Source of the DNA: Mucilaginibacter sp.
GTDB lineage: Bacteria > Bacteroidota > Bacteroidia > Sphingobacteriales > Sphingobacteriaceae
Assembly (NCBI GenBank): GCA_028287975.1
Contig: JAQBOP010000168.1
Span: forward strand, 1-43,991
DNA: 43,991 bases
Direction: 5' to 3'
The first letter of the stretch is position 1. Every line of letters starts with the position of its first letter. Made by a program: the position numbers and the translations under genes. Under the pieces are notes generated by a model, which was not told the origin of the DNA, searched no databases, and saw only the letters and a list, made by a program, of their open reading frames with translations. Positions 23,434-31,833 of this stretch are shown piece by piece.

Positions 23434-26247
23434 ATGCGCCTAAACAGATTATTTTATTTCTTTGCTTTGCTGTTGGTTTTACCTGTGTATGGCTTTGGGC
23501 AAACTGTTCCTGTGGCGCCAAATATGTTATTAGATATTGGCGGGTTGGGTGCTAATGTCATCTCAACTAATTTGAAGTTTGATGCTCAGGGCAATATTTA
23601 TGTCACGGGCAATTATGTCGATAATAAAAATGCAATTGATTTTGATCCTTCGGCAGGCGTAACTAACCTGGGATCAAACGGTAATAGTTGTTTTATAGCT
23701 AAATATAGCGCCGCTGGCGCCCTTGTTTGGGTAAAGTCATTTGGGGAGGATGGGCGTGTTGCTAATGGCCTTGACATCGACCGTAATGGTAACATCACCG
23801 TGATTGGCTCGAGACCTTCTAAAAAACAGAAAGAGCCCTACGATATAAATATTTATGAGGATGCTTTTATTTTGCATCTTGACAACAGTGGAAACGTGTT
23901 GTGGGAAAAATTAATAGAAAGCGGCAGTAAAATTATACCCATAGACCCCTACGGAAATTATAAATATGATGATATACAAACAGGATATAAAGTGGCCAGC
24001 GACGACGACGGAAATTTGATCGCTGTTTTTTCGTTTGATGGATCACCTGACGTTGACGGGAAGGTAACAGCCAAAGGAATTACTGATGGTTTGGTGGTAA
24101 AGTACGATACTAACGGTAATGTGATATGGAAATTTAGCCTTGGGGCAACAGGCAATTATAGTAATTCAGTGTTACAAGCATTAGTCGACAAAGACAATAA
24201 CATTATTATTGCAGGTTATATCAACGGTACAGTTAACTATAATCCTTTGGGTACGCCGGTTAATGTTAACGGATATTATATGTTTTTAGCCAAGTATTCG
24301 CCGGCCGGCATATTGCAATGGATCAAGATCATTGATGGTTATCTGATTAATGACAACATGAGGTTGGCTTTAGATGACCAGGATAACATTTATATAAATG
24401 GCGCATTTTACAGCCGGGTAGATTTCGGCGTAGCGCCAACGCTAACGCCAACGTCTATCGGATCTCAGGATATATTTATTGCAAAATACTCATCGGGCGG
24501 TAATTTGTTGTATCATAAAAGTATTGGTGGTACAAAATCTTCTATGCTTAACGGTGGCATGGTGGTAGGGCCCGATAACGGTTTATACCTTACCGGCAAT
24601 TTTACGGGGAAAGTCGATGTTGATCCCTCCTCATCTGTAGCCGAACTCACTTCTAAAGGGGCGATTGATATGTTTTTGGCTAAATATGATGATAATGGCA
24701 ACTATCAATGGGCATTTGGCGTAGCAGGTATTAAGTCTTATGGTAACATGCCTAGCCCTAAACCTGGCTCTGACGATGAGTTATTTAAAATTGGCGCCCA
24801 ATATATAAATGTAAACAACAGTAATGAAATATTTGTAACCGGTGGGTTTGACTCATCTGTTAATTTTGACGCTACGGGATGTGGGGTTAGTAACATGACT
24901 GCCAAAAGCGCTGGTGGGCTAAATGATATGTTTATTGTACGTTACACGCCTACAACAGAAAAACCGGTTACTAATAACACGGTAACAGCACCTGTTGTAA
25001 CCGCTATTTGCCCCGGCGATGATCCCGGCCTTATTACCGGAAGCACACCAATTGGTAATAACTACACTTACCAATGGCAGCAGTCTTTGGATAATATAAC
25101 GTTTACAGACATTCCCGGCGCAGTATCAAAAGATTTTGCCCCGCCGGCAATAACCGAAACAACCTATTACCGCCGCAGGCTCCCCTCATCGGTATGTGAA
25201 GCGCCAAATATCAGCAATGTAGTTACACTAACCCTTTCAAAATCTGCAACAGATAATACCATTACCGCTCCGGCTGTCAACATTTTTTGTAACGCCGGCG
25301 ATGCAGGTTTAATTAGTGGCTCTGTGCCGCAAGTCGTTGGTAATGTTGATTACCAGTGGCAGCAATCAACAGACAATATTACCTTCACAGATATCAGCGG
25401 AGCCACAGCAAAAGAATATGATCCGCCGCCGGTTAGTGTCACCACCTATTACAGGCGCCTGATTAATAATGCACCCTGCAGTATTGCTATACCGGGTAAT
25501 ACGGTTACCATTACCGTTACCCGGTTAACAGTATCAGCCGAACAAACCATTTGTATTGGTAACAGCGTTACGCTAAATGCTACCGGTGGTTCGCGGTATT
25601 TATGGTCGCCGGCTATAGGCTTATCATCAGCCGACGGTGCTTCGCCGGTAGCTACCCCCGGTGTTACCACTACTTATAGAGTTACTATCTACAATGGTGA
25701 TTGTAGTACCACGCTACAGGTTAAAGTAAATGTAGTAAGCCGGCCAACGGTTGACGCCGGCGCCGACAAGGACGTTTTAAGTGGTGACAGGGTACAGCTA
25801 AATCCCCAGGTCAGCGTTGCAGAGGGTGCTACATACAGTTGGGCACCCATCACCTATCTTGATAACCCTAACATTGCCAACCCAACCACAAGCCCATTAA
25901 AAAACATCACCTACCGCCTTACAGTTACAACTGCGCAGGGCTGCTTTATCGTGAGCGATGAGGTAGCTATCAAAGTGCACGAAAAAATAATCGTCCCCAA
26001 TACTTTTACACCTAATGGCGACGGTATTAATGATATATTAACCATTGACGGCTTAGACTACTATAAACAAAGCCTATTGACAATTTTTGACCGCAACGGC
26101 CAACAAGTATTCAAAAGCGTGGCGTATCCAAAACCCTGGGATGGCACGCGTAACGGTAAGCCTATACCAATGGGTACGTATTACTATGTAATTGATCTTA
26201 AAAATGGATCAAAGGTATTATCAGGCTGGGTCACAATTGTTAAGTAA
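23434..26247 (+). CDS. Large type IX-secreted surface protein with propeller-like repeats, Ig-like repeats and CHU-type C-terminal domain
   Basis: 937 residues. Signal peptide MRLNRLFYFFALLLVLPVYG. Residues about 40-510 hold at least six repeats of the kind 'N-I-Y-V-T-G ... VDFDPS ... D-x-F-I-A-K-Y ... G-x-x-x-W', an SBBP-like beta-propeller pattern. Two copies of an Ig-like repeat follow: ICPGDDPGLITGS ... YQWQQSLDNITFTDIPGA and the matching FCNAGDAGLISGS ... YQWQQSTDNITFTDISGA. Next comes a Cys-containing PKD/Ig-like stretch. The C-terminus (IVPNTFTPNGDGINDILTI ... PWDGTRNGKPIPMGTYYYVI) is the gliding-motility/type B T9SS sorting domain, so the protein should be exported and attached at the surface. 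Ligand unknown. Confidence 0.92.
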   Translation: MRLNRLFYFFALLLVLPVYGFGQTVPVAPNMLLDIGGLGANVISTNLKFDAQGNIYVTGNYVDNKNAIDFDPSAGVTNLGSNGNSCFIAKYSAAGALVWVKSFGEDGRVANGLDIDRNGNITVIGSRPSKKQKEPYDINIYEDAFILHLDNSGNVLWEKLIESGSKIIPIDPYGNYKYDDIQTGYKVASDDDGNLIAVFSFDGSPDVDGKVTAKGITDGLVVKYDTNGNVIWKFSLGATGNYSNSVLQALVDKDNNIIIAGYINGTVNYNPLGTPVNVNGYYMFLAKYSPAGILQWIKIIDGYLINDNMRLALDDQDNIYINGAFYSRVDFGVAPTLTPTSIGSQDIFIAKYSSGGNLLYHKSIGGTKSSMLNGGMVVGPDNGLYLTGNFTGKVDVDPSSSVAELTSKGAIDMFLAKYDDNGNYQWAFGVAGIKSYGNMPSPKPGSDDELFKIGAQYINVNNSNEIFVTGGFDSSVNFDATGCGVSNMTAKSAGGLNDMFIVRYTPTTEKPVTNNTVTAPVVTAICPGDDPGLITGSTPIGNNYTYQWQQSLDNITFTDIPGAVSKDFAPPAITETTYYRRRLPSSVCEAPNISNVVTLTLSKSATDNTITAPAVNIFCNAGDAGLISGSVPQVVGNVDYQWQQSTDNITFTDISGATAKEYDPPPVSVTTYYRRLINNAPCSIAIPGNTVTITVTRLTVSAEQTICIGNSVTLNATGGSRYLWSPAIGLSSADGASPVATPGVTTTYRVTIYNGDCSTTLQVKVNVVSRPTVDAGADKDVLSGDRVQLNPQVSVAEGATYSWAPITYLDNPNIANPTTSPLKNITYRLTVTTAQGCFIVSDEVAIKVHEKIIVPNTFTPNGDGINDILTIDGLDYYKQSLLTIFDRNGQQVFKSVAYPKPWDGTRNGKPIPMGTYYYVIDLKNGSKVLSGWVTIVK

Positions 26248-26348
26248 TATTTAAAATGTGGTCGACTATAATTCTTAGGATTAATGGATTATAAGATAAT
26301 TGCTTTGAATCCTATAATATTTCAATCTTAAAAATCTAAGTTAAACAA

Positions 26349-26372
26349 GAAAGGCGCCTTACAGCGCCTTTC
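26349..26372 (-). terminator. Terminator-like hairpin after the protease gene
   Basis: GAAAGGCGC at 26349-26357 pairs perfectly with GCGCCTTTC at 26364-26372 across a 6-nt loop. On the reverse strand a T-containing run (TTGTTT) follows. It lies 28 nt past the stop of the membrane protease gene. Confidence 0.7.
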
Positions 26373-26399
26373 CCCGTCCATAGGTAAATGGAGCATTTA

Positions 26400-27509
26400 T
26401 CAGTTATAAACTTTAACCATAAATACAAAGCTCTTGGTCTTTTCTATTTTCTGCGCGTCGCTTAAGCCGGCCAGGGTATTCTTTTTGTTAAGGATAACCT
26501 TTTTACTTAACGAGTCTGCAGGGATATTTTTAATGGCATTTAACAGGTATCTTGATTTGATAGCAAAATGTTCGCCTTCCGCCTGCGATTGCTTGGCATC
26601 TGTAATACCGATGATATTACCTTTGCTATCCCATAACGGGCCACCGCTGTTACCAGGATTAATAGGTATGGTAACCTTGTAGTGTACACTATCACCATTC
26701 TGGCCTACCAATGATGATAATGATCCCGGACTATAAGTCGGATAACCCTCGGGATAACCGTAAGTTGAGATCTCTTCAGCTATATTACTTTCGGCACGTT
26801 TGAAAGTATATGGCACAGCATCCAGTCCCTCAAAGGTTTTATCAACTATTTTAAGAATAGCAATGTCATGTTGTGGCTCGGCATATAATACTTCTGCCTT
26901 GTAGCTGTCGCCTTGTGCATTTTGTACCGACACCGCGTTGGCACCAACTACAACGTGGTAGTTGGTAGCAATTAAACCATCGGCAGTAATAGCAAAACCA
27001 GTTCCGGTTTCGCTATATTTATCAATAACAGGTTTGCTTTTTCCTGATTTATCTGATTTAATGGCATTGATAGAACGGCTTAAGTTGGTATTTGATTTAT
27101 CCAACCTGTCCACCTTATTTTTCAACTCGATAATGTTCGAATTATCGCTGTTATTCATTTTACCTGTAAACAACAATACGCTTAGCACGGTAAATATAGC
27201 AACCGATGCGGCAACCGATATTTTTGAATGATGGTTACGCCATAACTGAACGATCCATAATGGGTGCACCATCAGGTTTTCTTTCAGCGTATGCACATCG
27301 ATCTCATCGTGAATTGCGTTAAGGCGGCTTTCCAGTTCAACACGTTCGCCGTACTGCTTTAAAAGACTTATAAAAAGTTTATGTTCAACAACCTTTCCAT
27401 CCACCTCTGCATTTTCCTTGCGCAGTAATTCAAATTTCTTACGCTCGTCCGGTTTCATTTCACCGTTAAGGTAACGTTCAATTACTTCTAAAAGCTGGTC
27501 ATCACTCAT
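26400..27509 (-). CDS. Membrane-anchored trypsin-like serine protease with anti-sigma-like cytoplasmic N-terminus
   Basis: 369 residues. Residues 1-75 (LLEVIERYLNGEMKPDERKKFELLRKENAEVDGKV) look like the N-terminal part of Bacteroidota anti-sigma factors. A single TM helix follows at about 97-115, then a coiled coil (125-150), then a trypsin-like domain in the periplasm. The catalytic triad is visible: H185 in NYHVV, D215 in HDIAIL and S288 in PGNSGGP. No PDZ domain follows, unlike DegP/HtrA. The start at 27509 (MSDDQLLEVIERYL) is chosen because upstream in-frame codons overlap the sigma-factor gene that ends 14 nt before. Operon and layout suggest it controls the adjacent ECF sigma factor, possibly by proteolysis; this is inference. 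Confidence 0.85.
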   Translation of the reverse strand: MSDDQLLEVIERYLNGEMKPDERKKFELLRKENAEVDGKVVEHKLFISLLKQYGERVELESRLNAIHDEIDVHTLKENLMVHPLWIVQLWRNHHSKISVAASVAIFTVLSVLLFTGKMNNSDNSNIIELKNKVDRLDKSNTNLSRSINAIKSDKSGKSKPVIDKYSETGTGFAITADGLIATNYHVVVGANAVSVQNAQGDSYKAEVLYAEPQHDIAILKIVDKTFEGLDAVPYTFKRAESNIAEEISTYGYPEGYPTYSPGSLSSLVGQNGDSVHYKVTIPINPGNSGGPLWDSKGNIIGITDAKQSQAEGEHFAIKSRYLLNAIKNIPADSLSKKVILNKKNTLAGLSDAQKIEKTKSFVFMVKVYN

Positions 27510-27523
27510 TTTCTTACTCCTTC

Positions 27524-28096
27524 TTATTTTTGCTGAAAAAAAAGTTTTTTCAGCCTTTGCAGGCACTTATATTTTTGCGTTTTGGCATTGTCTGCATTGG
27601 TATAACCAAAACGTTCGCAGATATCCTGCATTGATTTATTGTGGATATAAAAATCCTCCATAATAGTTTTACAGGGTTCGCCTAATAACCGGAGCGCACT
27701 TTCCATTTTATTAAACTGGATATCCCGGTCGCTATGCTGCTCAACATCCTCTTCTTCAATAGGCAGAAATTCCTGGAAATCCCTGATGTCCCCACCGTAG
27801 CGGTTAAGCTGGCTCAGCCTTTTTAACCAAAGCCTGCGACAAATTGAATAAATGTAAGTTTTAAGCTTACTGCTTAATTCAAAATCGCCGGCCTTAACCT
27901 TATTATAAAGAACAATTATCGCTTCCTGGTATATATCCTTAGCATCATCTTCATCGCCGCTGTTATTAATGATTAACTGTAATACCATCGGAAAATACGC
28001 TGTATAAAGCTTTTTTAATGCGCTTTCCGAATTATTTAGTATCCCAAGAATAACCTCGCTGTCTGTTGGCGTTGAATCTTTTAACTGTTTATTCAC
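27524..28096 (-). CDS. ECF-type RNA polymerase sigma factor
   Basis: 190 residues. Region 2 is seen in LKKLYTAYFPMVLQLI ... DEDDAKDIYQEAIIVLYNKV ... LKTYIYSICRRLWLKRL. Region 4 appears as LRLLGEPCKTIMEDFYIHNKSMQDICERFGYTNADNAKTQKYKCL, a helix-turn-helix. It directs transcription of an unknown regulon. The gene is followed after 14 nt by a membrane protease with an anti-sigma-like N-terminus, the position normally held by the anti-sigma factor. Confidence 0.92.
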   Translation of the reverse strand: MNKQLKDSTPTDSEVILGILNNSESALKKLYTAYFPMVLQLIINNSGDEDDAKDIYQEAIIVLYNKVKAGDFELSSKLKTYIYSICRRLWLKRLSQLNRYGGDIRDFQEFLPIEEEDVEQHSDRDIQFNKMESALRLLGEPCKTIMEDFYIHNKSMQDICERFGYTNADNAKTQKYKCLQRLKKLFFQQK

Positions 28097-28322
28097 TACT
28101 TAATACTATTTATACAAAATTGTAACCCATTGCCGGTAAGAAAAATCTAAATTAAATAAATATTGCGTTCGGCCTTTCAATATTTTACCCTGATTATGGC
28201 CCAAGGTACTAACATTATCATTTGCAAACAGTTAAATAAGGGTAACAAATTGGTTTGGCATGTTTAATGTGTAATGTTTTTAACTTTTGTTAAACAAATT
28301 GTACTTATTTAAACGCACAACT

Positions 28323-28574
28323 ATGAAAACCACATTAAAAAACGGCCTGTTGGCCTTAGTTATTGCCGCCTCTTTTGCCGCCTGTAAAGGCAAAGGGTCT
28401 GCTTCTTCTGCAGATTCTGTAAAGACCGACTCATCAAGTGTTACCAGCGTAACAGATTCAGTTAAAAAAGATACCAGCTCTGCCGTGCCAGATTCATTGA
28501 AAAAGGATACTGCCATCAGCACACAAAAAACAGAGGTAAAAACAAAAACAACCGAAACTCATAAGAAGAAATAA
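28323..28574 (+). CDS. Small Ser/Lys/Thr-rich lipoprotein, first of three tandem paralogues
   Basis: 83 residues. MKTTLKNGLLALVIAASFAACKG has a signal peptide with lipobox (FAAC). The mature part is low complexity with DSVKTDSSS, TDSVKKDTSS and PDSLKKDT repeats and a Lys-rich end, so it is probably disordered. The next two genes on the strand have the same layout (MK-x-(S/T)LK-x-x-x-LAL, lipobox, D-(S/T)-x-K-x-D-T repeats). The ATG at 28323 starts the signal peptide; 12 upstream in-frame codons lack one. Followed by a strong terminator at 28596-28632. Function unknown. Confidence 0.8.
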   Translation: MKTTLKNGLLALVIAASFAACKGKGSASSADSVKTDSSSVTSVTDSVKKDTSSAVPDSLKKDTAISTQKTEVKTKTTETHKKK

Positions 28575-28595
28575 GTTCTTTGTAAATTGAAAGAT

Positions 28596-28632
28596 AAAAA
28601 GGTAAGCCGCTTAAAGTGGTTTACCTTTTTTT
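28596..28632 (+). terminator. Rho-independent terminator of the first small lipoprotein gene
   Basis: AAAAAGGTAA (28596-28605) pairs with TTACCTTTTT (28621-28630), and the inner bases extend the stem to about 15 pairs with wobble pairs. T run at the 3' end. Confidence 0.88.
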
Positions 28633-28680
28633 ATTATAATACTATCTGCAAGTATTTAAGGCGGGTTTAAACAATAGGGT

Positions 28681-28688
28681 TACCTTTG
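28681..28688 (+). promoter_or_regulatory. -7 box for the second small lipoprotein gene
   Basis: TACCTTTG, a full TAnnTTTG match, 36 nt before the ATG at 28725. Gives an ordinary-length leader of about 30 nt. Confidence 0.5.
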
Positions 28689-28724
28689 CTATTTAAATGT
28701 ATTAAACCAACTAAACCGTCACGC

Positions 28725-28982
28725 ATGAAAAATTCTTTAAAAGCTGTAGCGTTAGCATTAGCCATTTCAACTTCGCTGTATGCCTGTAGCAGCAACGCTT
28801 CAAAAAATATCGGCGATACGGTTAAAGCAATTAAAGGAGACACTATTACCGTAGACTCGGCCGTGCACGGCGAAACTTCTACTACAACTACTAAAACGGA
28901 AACCTCTATAACTGTCGATCCTGGTACAAACGATAGTACCATCGTTACAAAAACTGTTATAAAACATGCTGTTAAAAAATAA
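28725..28982 (+). CDS. Small Thr-rich lipoprotein, second tandem paralogue
   Basis: 85 residues. MKNSLKAVALALAISTSLYACSS carries a lipobox (LYAC). The mature part repeats short Thr/Val/Asp segments (DTVKAIKGDTITVDS, TTTTKTETSITVD, DSTIVTKTVIKH). The first nine residues nearly match those of the third paralogue (MKNSLK). It has its own promoter box upstream and terminator hairpin downstream, so the three lipoprotein genes look like separate transcription units. Function unknown; such proteins are often abundant in the envelope of related bacteria, but that is not shown here. Confidence 0.78.
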   Translation: MKNSLKAVALALAISTSLYACSSNASKNIGDTVKAIKGDTITVDSAVHGETSTTTTKTETSITVDPGTNDSTIVTKTVIKHAVKK

Positions 28983-29019
28983 ATTTAACAACTTTTATAC
29001 CTGATTATTAGTTTTTTAT

Positions 29020-29062
29020 CAAAAGGTAGCACATTATTTTACAAATAGTGGGTTACCTTTTG
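29020..29062 (+). terminator. Long hairpin terminator after the second small lipoprotein gene
   Basis: CAAAAGGTA (29020-29028) pairs with TACCTTTTG (29054-29062), and inner segments TATTT/AAATA (29035-29039 with 29043-29047) also pair, giving a stem of about 20 pairs with a 3-nt loop. The outer stem has the same AAAGGTA/TACCTTT core as the terminator at 28596-28632. Confidence 0.75.
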
Positions 29063-29114
29063 TGTTTTGCAGTATTAACATGAAAACTATATAGTCACTT
29101 TTAAAAAAATTAAC

Positions 29115-29297
29115 ATGAAAAATTCATTAAAAATCGCTGCTTTAGCTCTTGTTGTAGCTTCTTTCGCAGCTTGTAAAGGTTCTAGCTCAACTACTACTAC
29201 TGATTCAGTAAAAACTGACACTACTAAAGTTGATACAGCTAAAAAAGACACAGCTAAAGCTGACACTGCTAAAAAAGATACAGCTAAAAAAATGTAA
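29115..29297 (+). CDS. Small DTAKK-repeat lipoprotein, third tandem paralogue
   Basis: 60 residues. MKNSLKIAALALVVASFAACKGS has a lipobox (FAAC) almost identical to that of the first paralogue. After a Ser/Thr tract it consists of repeats of the tetrapeptide D-T-A/T-K, often followed by Lys (VDTAKKDTAKADTAKKDTAKK). The DNA shows the matching 12- to 15-nt tandem repeat of gacacagctaaa-like units, so copy number may vary by slippage. Ends with a strong terminator. Function unknown; the mature part is a highly basic/acidic alternating, probably extended chain. Confidence 0.78.
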   Translation: MKNSLKIAALALVVASFAACKGSSSTTTTDSVKTDTTKVDTAKKDTAKADTAKKDTAKKM

Positions 29298-29315
29298 TCT
29301 TTGTTAGTAACAAAC

Positions 29316-29352
29316 AAAAAAACCTCCTGATCTTTATCATGGAGGTTTTTTT
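29316..29352 (+). terminator. Rho-independent terminator of the third lipoprotein gene, bidirectional
   Basis: AAAAAAACCTCC at 29316-29327 pairs with GGAGGTTTTTTT at 29341-29352; inner TGA/TCA also pair. A runs and T runs on both sides allow it to serve the reverse-strand gene ending at 29375. Confidence 0.9.
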
Positions 29353-29374
29353 GTTGCAATTAACTTTATGTTGA

Positions 29375-29836
29375 TTAATGTTCAATTACAGAGTCGCGCA
29401 GGGCTTTGATCTCATCATGCGACTGATCTAAAATAGCTTTCTGATCATTCAGGATATCCCTGATATAAGCCGGTAAATGATCTTCGTTTAAGGCCGACTG
29501 GTAAGCTTTTTTAATAGCATCCTCGCCGAACTCGCAATCTTCTAAAATACTTTTTTCGCTATGGCCGGTAAAAGCGGCCTTAACTTCAAGCCAGGTACGG
29601 TGTATAGCGCCGCTAACGGTTGTGGCGTTTTCAACATCGGCACCTAATACCTGGATCTCTTCGGCAAGGGTTGATTTTAACTGCTGGCTCTCTAATATCT
29701 TGTTGTTAAAAACAGATACCAGGTTGTCGTCATTATCCCTTGTTTCTTTTATGGCATTTTCATACCCTTTGATCCGGTCGTTGTTAATTTGAACAAGGTC
29801 GTTCAAAGTTTCGATGGTTGCTCTATTGTTTTCCAT
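29375..29836 (-). CDS. PA2169-type four-helix-bundle protein (DUF2383)
   Basis: 153 residues. IETLNDLVQINNDRIKGYENAIKE at the start and HRTWLEVKAAFTGHSEKSILEDCEFGEDAIKKAYQSAL further on match the ferritin-like four-helix PA2169/DUF2383 family, whose function is not known and which often sits with stress genes. The start is placed at 29836 (MENNRATIETLND), where the family begins; 12 upstream in-frame codons lack resemblance. It is followed upstream on the same strand by a 56-residue lipoprotein gene and may share a transcript with it. Confidence 0.85.
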   Translation of the reverse strand: MENNRATIETLNDLVQINNDRIKGYENAIKETRDNDDNLVSVFNNKILESQQLKSTLAEEIQVLGADVENATTVSGAIHRTWLEVKAAFTGHSEKSILEDCEFGEDAIKKAYQSALNEDHLPAYIRDILNDQKAILDQSHDEIKALRDSVIEH

Positions 29837-29922
29837 GATTTTAGTTATTTTATTTACTAAGGACACAACCAAAAGCTTGCCAATAATTAACTTTTGAATA
29901 ATTTAATATCAAAAAAGTAAAA

Positions 29923-30093
29923 CTACTTACCGCCACCCATAAACAGGGAGAAGATCCAGATAATAATCGCTATCACTATAACAATAGCTAAGATGCCTAC
30001 AAAAACGCCGGCTTTAAAAATACCGGTTATAACAGAACAGCCGCTAAGGGCGATCATAGCCAATACTAACAGAGAAATGTTTAATTTTTTCAT
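29923..30093 (-). CDS. 56-residue lipoprotein with one transmembrane segment
   Basis: A short gene on the reverse strand from ATG at 30093 to TAG at 29923. The protein starts MKKLNISLLVLAMIALSGCS, a signal peptide with lipobox (LSGC). A very hydrophobic stretch VFVGILAIVIVIAIIIWIF (about residues 31-49) follows, ending in GGGK. Such tiny Lys/Gly-tailed membrane lipoproteins are common next to stress proteins in this group. It lies 86 nt before the PA2169-type gene on the same strand. Function unknown. Confidence 0.75.
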   Translation of the reverse strand: MKKLNISLLVLAMIALSGCSVITGIFKAGVFVGILAIVIVIAIIIWIFSLFMGGGK

Positions 30094-30285
30094 GGTTTAA
30101 ATTGTTTAAAATCTATATGCAATAACTAAGCCTATCGGATAAATGTTCAAAATAGCTTAGTCCCTGCAATTTATCTTATATATAATGTATAGCAATAGCT
30201 ACACCCCTATCCATTATTTAGAAAATTGCTCAATTATGGCTTGATAAATTGGGCTTTTTACCGCAGATGCCTAATTTTACAGGCT

Positions 30286-31791
30286 ATGGCATCTCCTATC
30301 TTCTCAGCACATAACATAACCGTACGGTTTTTAAATAACGTATTGTTTGATCACTTAAACTTCAGCATCAATAAAGGCGAAAACTGGGCATTGGTAGGCG
30401 AAAGCGGGTCTGGAAAAAGCGCCTTGCTGCAAACCATAGTGGGTAATTTTAATGTAACGGGCGGCGAAATACGTTATCATTTTTTTGAAGATTATTTGAA
30501 TAGTCATCCCGGCAATCCTGAAAATTTAACGCACCATAAACTGGTGGCCATTGTTGAGGCCAAGCATCATTTTAAAAACCTGTCGAACACCGGCGATTTT
30601 TATTATCAGCAGCGCTATAACTCGTCTGACAGTGAGGATGCCCTGACCGTTAGCGAATACCTGCATACCATAAAACCGGCACCACAACCTGATATTTACT
30701 GGGGTTTTGACAAGATCATCGCCACCTTAAAATTAGACCGGCTGAGCAGCAAACAGCTGATCAAACTATCCAACGGCGAAACAAAACGCCTGCGCATAGC
30801 CGCGGCCTTGTTAAAAAACCCGGTGCTGCTGTTGCTGGATAGCCCGCTGACGGGCCTGGATGTGCAAACCCGCCAGGAATTTAATACCATTATCAATGAG
30901 ATAACCGCTTCAGGCATTACCGTTGTGATGGCCACATCGCCCTATGAGATCCCGGATGCCATTACTAACGTAGCGGTACTGAAAAATGGCGCGATAACCC
31001 ACTCGGTTACCAAAGCCGATTTTACACCGAAACTGGTAGAACTGCAACAAACCGATAATATCGACAAGGATGAACTGAGATCACTTTTAAATACCAACGC
31101 CTCTGCTGCCGATTATCAAAAGATCATCAGCATGAATAAAGTGCATGTTAAGTATGGCGAGAACGTGATATTAAACGATGTGGACTGGCAGGTTAACCCC
31201 GGCGACCGCTGGGCGCTGCTCGGCCATAATGGCGCCGGTAAATCAACCCTGTTGAGTTTAATCAACGGCGATAACCCACAGGCTTATGCCAATGACATTG
31301 TTTTATTTGATAAAAAACGCGGCAGCGGCGAAAGTATCTGGGACATTAAAAAGAAGATCGGTTTTGTATCTCCCGAATTGCACCAATACTTTCCTACAGA
31401 TAACAGTTGTTTGCAGGTGATCGAATCCGGTTATTATGATACGCTGGGCTTGTTCAGGCCCAGCAGCAAAGAACGTGCGGAAGTAGCATTACGCTGGATG
31501 AAAGCTTTAGAGATTGACAAATACGCGCGGACGTTATTAAAAAACATCCCCGCCAGCGCGCAGCGTTTATGCCTGCTGGCCCGGGCGTTGATCAAAAACC
31601 CTCCCCTGCTTATTTTCGACGAACCCTGCCAGGGCATGGACACGCACCAGCAGCAACATTTTAAAAGCCTGGTGGATACAATTTGTGGGCTAAGTAAAGT
31701 TACACTGATCTATGTAACACATTACCAGCATGAGATACCCGAAAGCGTGGATAAGGTTTTGAAATTGGAGAAGGGGAATGTGGTGGAATAG
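30286..31791 (+). CDS. Soluble double-ATPase ABC protein, ModF/PhrA-like
   Basis: 501 residues with two nucleotide-binding domains and no TM segment, as in E. coli ModF. Domain 1: Walker A GESGSGKS (38-45), signature LSNGE (161-165), Walker B LLLLDSP (181-187), where the usual catalytic Glu is Ser. Domain 2: Walker A GHNGAGKS (313-320), degenerate signature PASAQ, Walker B LLIFDEP. The two sites are thus unlike: domain 1 has a good signature but no catalytic Glu, domain 2 the reverse. ModF-like proteins are linked to molybdate or to photorepair, but the substrate is unknown. ATG 30286 follows TAATTTTA; 20 upstream in-frame codons carry no ABC sequence. Confidence 0.88.
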   Translation: MASPIFSAHNITVRFLNNVLFDHLNFSINKGENWALVGESGSGKSALLQTIVGNFNVTGGEIRYHFFEDYLNSHPGNPENLTHHKLVAIVEAKHHFKNLSNTGDFYYQQRYNSSDSEDALTVSEYLHTIKPAPQPDIYWGFDKIIATLKLDRLSSKQLIKLSNGETKRLRIAAALLKNPVLLLLDSPLTGLDVQTRQEFNTIINEITASGITVVMATSPYEIPDAITNVAVLKNGAITHSVTKADFTPKLVELQQTDNIDKDELRSLLNTNASAADYQKIISMNKVHVKYGENVILNDVDWQVNPGDRWALLGHNGAGKSTLLSLINGDNPQAYANDIVLFDKKRGSGESIWDIKKKIGFVSPELHQYFPTDNSCLQVIESGYYDTLGLFRPSSKERAEVALRWMKALEIDKYARTLLKNIPASAQRLCLLARALIKNPPLLIFDEPCQGMDTHQQQHFKSLVDTICGLSKVTLIYVTHYQHEIPESVDKVLKLEKGNVVE

Positions 31792-31800
31792 GCCCACGTA

Positions 31801-31833
31801 AAACTTACGAAATTTTTAAAATTTCATAAGTTT
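31801..31833 (+). terminator. Hairpin after the ABC gene
   Basis: AAACTTA/TAAGTTT outer arms (31801-31807 with 31827-31833) and GAAAT/ATTTC inner arms pair with one mismatch. It begins 9 nt past the stop codon. No long T run follows, so terminator function is only probable. Confidence 0.5.
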
